From Candidatus Zhuqueibacterota bacterium (GTDB lineage: Bacteria > Zhuqueibacterota > Zhuqueibacteria > Zhuqueibacterales > Zhuqueibacteraceae): 64,000 nt of DNA. Each line of letters opens with the position of its first letter. Position 1 is the first letter of the stretch. Location of the stretch: contig JAKEEU010000128.1 of assembly GCA_022616415.1 (NCBI GenBank), positions 1-64,000 on the forward strand. Reading direction: 5' to 3'. Shown here one piece after another: positions 58,285 to 64,000 of the stretch. A program made the translations under genes and the position numbers. The notes below the pieces were generated by a model that saw nothing but the letters and a program-made list of their open reading frames with translations, did not search any database and was not told the origin of the DNA.

Positions 58285-58572
58285 TCATCTCAAGAGTTGA
58301 TAGTATGTTCGCCGACTATAGGCCAAGGCGGGAATGCACTCGATAATCTCTCCGTCATCGACAAAAATATGAGCTGATGGCTCTGTTTGGTTTTTGGTTG
58401 ATTCATAGAAACGCACATTGTCTGAGGCAGTAGCACCGGAGTTTCCCGTAGCATGTGTTACATTGAATTTCATGCCGGGTGTGATCAACTGACCAGACTG
58501 CCGTTTTGACCGTTTGGTCAGATATCCGGGCGTAATCAGATATTTTGCTTTGAAATCAGTTGGTTGTGCCAT
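58285..58572 (-). pseudogene. truncated peptidoglycan amidase (N-terminal half)
   Basis: A 95-aa frame. LITPGYLTKRSKRQSGQLIT, GMKFNVTHATGNSGATASDN and SAHIFVDDGEIIECIPALA correspond to the first half of an Amidase_2/PGRP-like domain (strand with zinc His, then the SAHIFVDD motif). After PALA the text becomes unrelated (YSRRTYYQLLR) and stops, so the second zinc-ligand half is lost. It starts seven bases after the holin-like gene. Paralogous in function to the intact amidase at 59106. Confidence 0.7.
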
Positions 58573-58578
58573 TGTATT

Positions 58579-58965
58579 TTATCCCATAACTGGTTGTTCG
58601 TCTGCAACATTTGACTCGACCGGCTTCGCAGCACTCTCACTTTCCGGCAAATACTTTTTGATGAACCCTTCAATGAAATCTGTGCCGGCATATCCGCTGG
58701 CAAGCAGTGTGATGATGGTCTCTTTGGTGATCGCCAGGGCAGCGCCAGACTCTGACATCCCAACAATGGCTAGTGAGCCGGCGATAAATCCGATAAAAAT
58801 GCTAACTAATAGCAGCGGAGGGGCAAAAAGATCCGAGAAGGTTTTCGCCTCTTGGTTGGCCTGATGGTGGAGTTTCTTCAAGCCGACAATAACTCGGATA
58901 CCTTGCCCGGTAACGCCTAACATCCCGCCCAGGATGAGCCGTAAAATCACATCTTGTGCTGTCAT
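58579..58965 (-). CDS. small holin-like membrane protein
   Basis: A 128-aa protein with three hydrophobic segments (VILRLILGGMLGVTGQGIRV; FAPPLLLVSIFIGFIAGSLA; ITLLASGYAGTDFIEGFI) and a charged, disordered C-terminus. Size, topology and position between two amidase genes are what one expects of a phage-type holin or a transport helper for a peptidoglycan hydrolase. An ideal AGGAGG lies five bases before ATG 58965. No specific holin family can be named. Part of the DUF2589 cluster. Confidence 0.65.
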   Translation of the reverse strand: MTAQDVILRLILGGMLGVTGQGIRVIVGLKKLHHQANQEAKTFSDLFAPPLLLVSIFIGFIAGSLAIVGMSESGAALAITKETIITLLASGYAGTDFIEGFIKKYLPESESAAKPVESNVADEQPVMG

Positions 58966-59105
58966 AATTACCTCCTTTTGGTTAAGATCATAAAGAAATT
59001 AACATATGTGCGTAAAACGCGATTTTTGCCTTGTGTGATTTAAAGAAAGACTCGGTTAGTCTAACAAAACTGCGCAGCAAGCAGAAGACAAAGTTGATTA
59101 GCCTT

Positions 59106-59687
59106 TCAGTTTTCTCGCATCGTCGCCAGCCGATTGAGGTTGTGCTCGCCAGCGTATCGTTGAGAAAACCTTTCTTTCAGCCGAGCTATGATCTCAGCCT
59201 GGTTCACGTTACGGCCAGGACATGAATCGTGTGTCGTTTCAGGGTCTTCTTTGTGCAGATGCAGCGTTTGAGTATCCAAACCTATAGCTGCATGCAGCGT
59301 CGTTAGGGCCGCGATGGTGTTGTCGAAAACGTTTACATTGACTGGCTCCATGTCGTAATCACCAACCATTTCCACTCCCCACGAAAAACGATTCCACGAA
59401 GGCGAATGAACACCCGAAGTGATGAGGGGCGTAAAGACCCAAATTAAATCGTCAGCGACGAAAAGATGTGGGCCGGCAGACCATCGCTGCTCGTCGCGAT
59501 AGTAATGCTCGAAGTTTTTCATTCGTTCCCTGCCGGTAATGTTGTGCCACTCGCTGAAGCGAGGCTTGAATGTGTTGTGCAGCACGACAAACTGCGGACG
59601 CCAGTTGCCAAAATTGAGCTGTCGAACATAATGATCAAAATCAACTGGTGTAAAGCCCTCTCCAATAATACCTTTCCATATGGCCAT
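59106..59687 (-). CDS. N-acetylmuramoyl-L-alanine amidase (Amidase_2/PGRP type)
   Basis: A 193-aa zinc amidase that cleaves the bond between N-acetylmuramic acid and L-alanine in peptidoglycan. The first zinc histidine is in FVVLHNTFKPRFSEWH. SAGPHLFVADDLIWVF is the central strand pair, FSWGVEMVGDYD carries the conserved Glu, and the last ligand region is THDSCPGRNV. No signal peptide, so like phage endolysins it would need a holin or other route to reach the wall; a holin-like gene is immediately downstream. Part of the DUF2589 cluster. Confidence 0.9.
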   Translation of the reverse strand: MAIWKGIIGEGFTPVDFDHYVRQLNFGNWRPQFVVLHNTFKPRFSEWHNITGRERMKNFEHYYRDEQRWSAGPHLFVADDLIWVFTPLITSGVHSPSWNRFSWGVEMVGDYDMEPVNVNVFDNTIAALTTLHAAIGLDTQTLHLHKEDPETTHDSCPGRNVNQAEIIARLKERFSQRYAGEHNLNRLATMREN

Positions 59688-59889
59688 AGATGAACCTCCT
59701 AAATTAACCGACGCAAGAAAATTATGAACGTGCTATATGAATTGGGATTGCTGTGACCACCGAGAATTGACACGCAAGTATTATTTCAAAATGGCAACCA
59801 AACTGGCAATCAGCGCCACCGGTGTGGAAACGCCTGAGCTAAGAGTCGCAGCGGCTTTTTGCTGCGTTCCTCTTAAGCGATTTGTTTGG

Positions 59890-59918
59890 CATATTTTTAT
59901 TTTATTTGCCCATGTCAA
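59890..59918 (-). promoter_or_regulatory. sigma-70-like promoter upstream of the amidase
   Basis: Minus-strand TTGACA (59918-59913), a 17-base spacer and AATATG (59895-59890). A hairpin CGCAGC/GCTGCG lies 10-50 bases downstream in the leader, which is about 200 nt long. Confidence 0.45.
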
Positions 59919-59963
59919 GGGCTGACACCATATATTCGTCATATTCTTCTCACATATGTTCTT

Positions 59964-60557
59964 TTACGGTTGCTTAACTTTTTGCGAGGCGTCAGCTTTA
60001 TTGCTTACAATTTTCTGGATGATATCCATTAGCAGGTAATTTCTGTCTGTCGGCGCAAGCTTTGCACAAAAGTAGTTATACATCGGTATGGTCTCCGGTG
60101 TCCTACCAAGCATTTTCCATATCGTGTCTATTCCTTGTTGACTTACTTGAAGCTTTTCATAGAGTTCAGGCTCCTTGCTCGCCAAGACAGCAACGGCGTG
60201 ACATAATTTTTCGTTCAATTGCTCAAGAGTGTGATCAATAGTTTCTATTTTAGAATAGATCTCTTTCGAGATTTTTTCCAACGATTGGGCTGCGACTGCT
60301 TTCTGGCTTTTTCTGATACTCTTTCCGGCTTGAATTTGATTGGGTAAATAACCGTCCACGACTGAAGTCAAGGAACTCTTCTCTGCCTGCAATAGAGTGC
60401 TAATGGGCGATCGTAAACCAGACAAGTCCTTTTCAGCTTCTTCCAGCCAGCGGAAATACGCATCTACAAAACGGTAGCTTTCAGTACGATAAACATTGCT
60501 GACGTCCGCGAGTTTCATCGCCTGCGTCAGGAGCTTTTCCCGAAGAATACATTGCAT
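59964..60557 (-). CDS. helical protein of the DUF2589 cluster
   Basis: A 197-aa, mostly alpha-helical soluble protein. The N-terminus is CILREKLLTQAMKLADVSNV, and the centre is coiled-coil-like (LEKISKEIYSKIETIDHTLE, QLNEKLCHAVAVLASKEPEL). Residues YRFVDAYFRWLEEAEKDLSG are a further conserved-looking helix. GGAG lies eight bases before ATG 60557, and the gene begins 18 bases after the preceding stop, so it is in an operon with the two genes upstream. No recognised domain. Confidence 0.65.
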   Translation of the reverse strand: MQCILREKLLTQAMKLADVSNVYRTESYRFVDAYFRWLEEAEKDLSGLRSPISTLLQAEKSSLTSVVDGYLPNQIQAGKSIRKSQKAVAAQSLEKISKEIYSKIETIDHTLEQLNEKLCHAVAVLASKEPELYEKLQVSQQGIDTIWKMLGRTPETIPMYNYFCAKLAPTDRNYLLMDIIQKIVSNKADASQKVKQP

Positions 60558-60574
60558 CTACGGATCTCCGTCAA

Positions 60575-61252
60575 TTATTCTGGTTGTAACGTACGTACTA
60601 CACCTCCGGATTCGCTCGCCTGTATAGCCCATTCGAGACCTTCTTCTTTCATGGTGATTTTCAGGCGCACGACGCTCCTAATCGATGCCCGTTCTTTTAC
60701 ATCAGCCGTCTTGATGTTGGCCACAATACTTGGAGTCACTGGCTCTTTGGCGATACTAACTGATGTGATCTTGGCCCTAAGCTCTCTTGCGATGGTTTCC
60801 TTTTCTGAAGCAGTTAGGGTGGTCTTCGTTTTAACCAGAGTGTCTGCAAAAGCATCTTGAACAGTACGTGCAATGGTTTCTTTCATGATAGGTACACCCA
60901 ACTGTTTTACCAACGCAAGCCGGTTCTTCACCTCATCTACAAACATTTGATGGAAAGCGGGGTCAATCTTGATATTGTTCTTGGACAAAGTCAATTCTAG
61001 CTGTGATTCTGCTGCAGCCGCAATCTTTGTTGGATCTTCCATCTCCCCAATTTCCCCTTCCACGTAATCTTCGATAAGCAAAGGCAGATCGATAGTCAAT
61101 TCAGGGATACGTATGCGAGGTACCGATAAACCTTCGAGAAGTGGTTGGTCTTTGTAGTATTCTGCCAGCGCTGCAGTTTGCTCATCAGCCACACGACGTG
61201 CACGAATTAACCCGGACATCAGTGAACCTATAAGGTCGCCCAAATTTGCCAT
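60575..61252 (-). CDS. conserved companion of the DUF2589 protein
   Basis: A 225-aa protein starting MANLGDLIGSLMSGLIRARR, VADEQTAALAEYYKDQPLLE, then LSVPRIRIPELTIDLPLLIE. The N-terminal amphipathic helix and the repeated hydrophobic IPELTIDLP strand suggest membrane or partner binding. The remainder is helical (IARTVQDAFADTLVKTKTTL) and ends with a beta-rich region (IRSVVRLKITMKEEGLEW). I recall similar proteins next to DUF2589 genes, but no function. Same operon as 61337-61924. Confidence 0.7.
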   Translation of the reverse strand: MANLGDLIGSLMSGLIRARRVADEQTAALAEYYKDQPLLEGLSVPRIRIPELTIDLPLLIEDYVEGEIGEMEDPTKIAAAAESQLELTLSKNNIKIDPAFHQMFVDEVKNRLALVKQLGVPIMKETIARTVQDAFADTLVKTKTTLTASEKETIARELRAKITSVSIAKEPVTPSIVANIKTADVKERASIRSVVRLKITMKEEGLEWAIQASESGGVVRTLQPE

Positions 61253-61336
61253 ACGTTGTCTCCTCGATATTCTAACGTATGCCGGTAAAGGAAAACTTCC
61301 GACACGCCTTTACCGGCATGCTTAACAATAATATTA

Positions 61337-61924
61337 TTAGGCTTTCGGTACTTCCTTGATGCTATTCTCGAGAACACCCAAGAGCTTTTCCATCCCCGCA
61401 GGAAGCTCATCCTGCAATGCGCGAACATGAATAATCAAGCTGTAAGTGCGTTCTATTTTGTCGGTGGCAGACGTAGATTTCTTGTTGCTATAGCTGCATT
61501 TCAACTCAGCAGATACGGGTCCCCATCCACCTTTTACCGTCAGAGACGCGTTCAATTCGGATGATGATGCCGTTGTCGACTCCGCAACAGAAGTTATCTT
61601 CGCGTTGAAATCAATTGTTACTTCTTCCACCCTTATGTAGGGAATAGGAAGCATCGTGAGAATCGGTACAGTCAGGGTAAACGGAGTAGGCGTGACGATG
61701 ATATTCCCATTAGCATCTTTCGATTCAATAGGTTTGTCGTAAGAGAAGGTGACCATCGTTGGCTTACCCGGATCAGTTGCCGCATCCGGCGCATTGAATC
61801 CAACACTCTTGATGAAATCAACCGATGTTTGCGCAGATTGCGCTTGAGCTTTGATAACAGCATTCAGCGGGCCGCCAATCATCGATTGAAAATCGATAGA
61901 TGATAATTCTTGACCAACAGCCAT
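61337..61924 (-). CDS. DUF2589 family protein
   Basis: A 195-aa protein with the DUF2589 pattern: SSIDFQSMIGGPLNAVIKAQ, SAQTSVDFIKSVGFNAPDAA, then an all-beta domain with FTLTVPILTMLPIPYIRVEE, VTIDFNAKITSV and ELNASLTVKGGWGPVSAELK. The segment TDKIERTYSLIIHVRALQDE and a C-terminal helix EKLLGVLENSIKEVP complete the family. Function of DUF2589 is not known to me. First gene of a minus-strand operon leading into amidase and holin-like genes, which hints at a cell-envelope role. Confidence 0.88.
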   Translation of the reverse strand: MAVGQELSSIDFQSMIGGPLNAVIKAQAQSAQTSVDFIKSVGFNAPDAATDPGKPTMVTFSYDKPIESKDANGNIIVTPTPFTLTVPILTMLPIPYIRVEEVTIDFNAKITSVAESTTASSSELNASLTVKGGWGPVSAELKCSYSNKKSTSATDKIERTYSLIIHVRALQDELPAGMEKLLGVLENSIKEVPKA

Positions 61925-62583
61925 GATAATCTCCTTTCAAGTTAAGTTGAGGGATTCCTTCTACCTTTGAAGTAATCTGTCGTAAGAAGAAAGGCGATGC
62001 ACCAACAACCCATTCTCGACCTCTTTACGCTGCAGGAAACCCTGTGCTCTAACCTGTCTTCATCTCTATCACCTCCTTACGGGTTCGCCATATAGTATAT
62101 CGCCTAGCGGATGGGGCATAGCCTCTCAGCTCCGCTCCTCCAACACCAGCTTGCATACGGCACTTACCACTGTTATACAGCCACGGCGCGGGTTGGTGAT
62201 TTCGATTCCCCATTTCAACCAGTCCCTAGCCCAGGCCGAATCGGTACCAGCAAAGTGGGCTTGATCAAAACATATAAACTTATTTTCACAAAGAATCGCT
62301 TCATCTTCTAAGCAATAGAATTATTCCACTTTCGGCAAAAACCTCAAGTGTTTGTCGCTGAACTTCAGAAAAAGTTTGCAACGGCGACTCGACGGCAAAA
62401 TTTAGGCCGCTCATCTTCTTTTTTTATAAGAACTTGCGTCACTTGCTAGCGTTGATCTTTTGTCAGGCTTTCATCCTCTGATAAAAAGATCCCTGCGGCT
62501 AGCAAGGTATCAATATCGCGGTCAGCCATGCAAAAGCTGCGAAGGTCTTATGTCCTCTTCTATAAATTCACATTGCGCAGATG
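61925..62583. other. long non-coding stretch upstream of the DUF2589 operon
   Basis: About 650 bases without a credible gene. It holds the leader of the DUF2589 operon, a small GCGGA/TCCGC hairpin around 62107-62141, and a 66-codon plus-strand frame (62111-62311) without support. The 62100-62160 part has a faint resemblance to structured intron RNA, not enough for a call. Confidence 0.3.
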
Positions 62584-62766
62584 TCAGACGTGCCCTGCTA
62601 ATAGACCGTTGAGCCAGCGTAACTCGTTAAGAAGATGCTCGCGAACATCGGTGTAGGGTTGCTGCAATTCGGCTGTGGTTGTGTCCACGTCAAATTTGCC
62701 TGTGATTGAAGAAAAATCCTTTACTTCGTGCTTGCAGCGAATCGTTGTGTTTGCCGCCATCGACAT
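62584..62766 (-). pseudogene. short fragment, possibly the N-terminus of an AAA-type ATPase
   Basis: A 60-codon frame ending YTDVREHLLNELRWLNGLLAGHV. The HLLNELRWLNGLL helix resembles the N-terminal helix of some AAA ATPases encoded behind small winged-helix proteins, and such a protein is encoded directly upstream. The frame then stops without a P-loop. Low-confidence call. Confidence 0.3.
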
Positions 62767-62801
62767 GTCGTGCGAATCGGTCAGGGTTCAAAAGCTCATT
62801 C

Positions 62802-63110
62802 TCACGGATTTGCATCCCCAGCGTTTCTCAGGAATTCGCCAATCTCATCGCGCTGGCTGGGATTGATCTCGTACAACGTTCTCGATCCCGGAACCTTCTT
62901 TTCCAAGAGATATCCCTTAGTCACCAACCATGTAATCGCCTTCAAGACCTGCTCCACGGCTTCTTCAATCCTTTCCTGCAACAACCACCATTCCACAATG
63001 CCTTCCAAAGTATCCCTAGCTTGTGGATTTGCCTGTAAGTGTTGCAAGATGCGCCGGGCCAATTCAGTGGAGCCTTCTTTTGTTGAGTTATTTTGTTTTT
63101 GCTCTTGCAC
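62802..63110 (-). CDS. small winged-helix-like protein
   Basis: A 102-aa protein (GTG start 63110). RRILQHLQANPQARDTLEGIVE and EEAVEQVLKAITWLVTKGYL then LEKKVPGSRTLYEINP have the spacing of a winged-helix domain (helix, helix, recognition helix, beta-wing). It could bind DNA or be a protein-interaction module. It lies upstream of a fragment that may be a decayed ATPase, so it may be the survivor of a two-gene module. No family name. Confidence 0.55.
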   Translation of the reverse strand: MQEQKQNNSTKEGSTELARRILQHLQANPQARDTLEGIVEWWLLQERIEEAVEQVLKAITWLVTKGYLLEKKVPGSRTLYEINPSQRDEIGEFLRNAGDANP

Positions 63111-63491
63111 TGGATCCTTTCGCTTTTTGGGTCAAAAAAGCAATTGAAGGCTCGCCATTAAACAGCGCCCAGGCACGCGACTCTTCACTACTTGGGTCAT
63201 GCACCATTCTGATATTTTATTCAGGCAAACTTCATTCCTAACTTTTCTATCGCTTGAGTTGCCTGAAATTGTTGAGCTTGAGACAAGTGGGCCGGGCAAG
63301 GTTACAAAGCGAGATGAGATGATTTATCATATACGAATCGCTACATCGATTCATGATCAATGGTTTCAATCATAAGGTCGGTAGGACGTTTTTAGCATAG
63401 AGGTGGGATGAAAAAAGCATAATCCGTTCAATCCGCTTACAATTTTAAAAGCGGATTGAGCAGATAAAATTTTTGCTTTTTCTGCAAGGGT
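63111..63491. other. intergenic stretch with a terminator-like hairpin
   Basis: No credible gene; a 72-codon plus-strand frame at 63023-63241 has no support. Near its right end lies the hairpin described at 63411-63458. Confidence 0.35.
63411..63458 (-). terminator. probable intrinsic terminator of the sigma-54 activator gene
   Basis: CAATCCGCTT (63429-63438) and AAGCGGATTG (63449-63458) form a perfect ten-base stem. On the minus strand it lies 34 bases beyond the stop codon and is followed, after about 12 bases, by TTTTTT (63416-63411). The stem resembles the CCAACGGAT repeat family. Confidence 0.5.
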
Positions 63492-64000
63492 TCAACTCGA
63501 GGCCGACGGCAACAATGCCTGCGGATCAATTCGATATTTCTTCACCAACTCCCCAAATGCCCGGCGGTGTTTGTGGGCGGCGCGGGCAGCTCGGGAGATG
63601 TTGCCGCCATGCTCAATCAGTAGGCGGGTAATGAACTGGCGCTCGAAGGTGGCAATGACCCCGGCTTTGGCTTCTTTGAAAGATTGCGCCGGCGGTTTAG
63701 ATTCCGTAGTATGAAGATGTGGCAGGTTGAGATCGTGGACTTGTATGGTGGAAGAGTGGCATACGGCAACAGCATGGTAGATCGCGTTTTCTAATTCGCG
63801 TATATTTCCAGGCCAGTTATATTGAGTTAGTACGCTCAGAACCCCAGGGTCAAAACCTGTGACTGGTTTGAAAAGCTGAGCAGAATACTTTTGCAGAAAG
63901 TGTTCTGCCAGCAGAGGAATATCACCTGCCCTCTCACGCAGAGGAGGCAGCAACAAGGAAACGACGTTTAACCGGTAGAACAGATCGTCGCGGAAAGCTC
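63492..64000 (-). CDS. sigma-54-dependent transcriptional activator, C-terminal part (cut by window edge)
   Basis: The frame is open to the end of the window, so only the last 169 codons are present. AFRDDLFYRLNVVSLLLPPL and RERAGDIPLLAEHFL are the end of the NtrC-type AAA+ domain, with the arginine finger region. YNWPGNIRELENAIYHAVAV is the sensor-2/lid. The C-terminal FIS-type helix-turn-helix is RLLIEHGGNISRAARAAHKH followed by RRAFGELVKKYRID. It would activate RpoN promoters; its signal domain is outside the window. Confidence 0.93.
   Translation of the reverse strand, partial: AFRDDLFYRLNVVSLLLPPLRERAGDIPLLAEHFLQKYSAQLFKPVTGFDPGVLSVLTQYNWPGNIRELENAIYHAVAVCHSSTIQVHDLNLPHLHTTESKPPAQSFKEAKAGVIATFERQFITRLLIEHGGNISRAARAAHKHRRAFGELVKKYRIDPQALLPSASS

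Noticed and set aside
57400-61924. Prophage
   Set aside because: Amidase and holin-like genes are present, but there is no integrase, terminase, portal, capsid or tail gene in the window.
62100-62260. Possible group II intron or structured RNA on the minus strand
   Set aside because: Some words recall intron 3' regions, but no domain V hairpin, no intron boundaries and no reverse transcriptase could be identified.
1-64000. tRNA, rRNA, riboswitch or replication origin
   Set aside because: No cloverleaf with a TTCRANNC-type T-loop, no rRNA signature, no recognisable riboswitch core and no DnaA-box cluster was found by eye; a covariance-model search would be decisive.

Overview
The window looks like a piece of an uncultured or rarely cultured Gram-negative bacterium, in or near the Fibrobacterota-Chlorobiota-Bacteroidota / KSB1 / Calditrichota area. 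The evidence is two secreted proteins with Por/T9SS-type C-terminal sorting domains (YPNPFNPSTTIKFEL-like), a SusC/FecA-like TonB receptor with a carboxypeptidase-regulatory N-terminal domain, lipoproteins and OmpA-type peptidoglycan-binding domains. Placement is inference. I see no rRNA, tRNA, CRISPR array or replication origin.

Layout. 0.1-4.5 kb: an RpiR-type regulator and a TonB-dependent receptor. 4.5-17.7 kb (minus strand): exported hydrolases acting on amide or D-amino-acid bonds (penicillin-acylase family, M19 dipeptidase homologue, M55 D-aminopeptidase, N-acyl-D-amino-acid deacylase family, M20/AbgB-like), interrupted by a translationally coupled RecQ-phosphoribosyltransferase fusion plus DprA-like pair. 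17.7-37.9 kb (mostly minus strand): housekeeping and small accessory genes: GDYXXLXY/DUF2157 pair, metallophosphoesterase, phosphotransferase, MarC, SpoIIE-type phosphatase, MoaD/MoaE with an accessory module between them, LON-domain protein, QueG, thioesterase, MBL hydrolase, Mrp, NAD-isocitrate dehydrogenase, superoxide dismutase, SDR, and several toxin-antitoxin pieces. 38.1-42.2 kb: exported plus-strand proteins, including a four-fold CHRD repeat protein and a DNRLRE-like protein. 42.4-57.2 kb: a long, exclusively plus-strand cluster with two substrate-binding proteins fused to OmpA domains, a vWA lipoprotein, two coiled-coil proteins (one PspA/IM30-like), a complete NitT/TauT-type ABC transporter and a tandem AAA+ ATPase. 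I regard this as the best candidate for an undescribed system, a PspA-centred envelope device. 57.4-61.9 kb: a glycosidase remnant, then a minus-strand cluster of a DUF2589 protein, two companions, a peptidoglycan amidase, a holin-like membrane protein and a second truncated amidase. 62.5-64.0 kb: a small winged-helix-like gene, a fragment, and the 3' part of a sigma-54 activator cut by the window edge.

The region is rich in gene remnants (about ten truncated genes) and in short dispersed palindromic repeats: a ~75-bp element in three copies, a 29-bp perfect inverted repeat with relatives, hairpins with a conserved CG-GCT-CG apex just after stop codons, and word-like repeats filling the spacers of the PspA cluster. 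Start sites were revised wherever a Shine-Dalgarno sequence, signal peptide or family alignment favoured an internal start.
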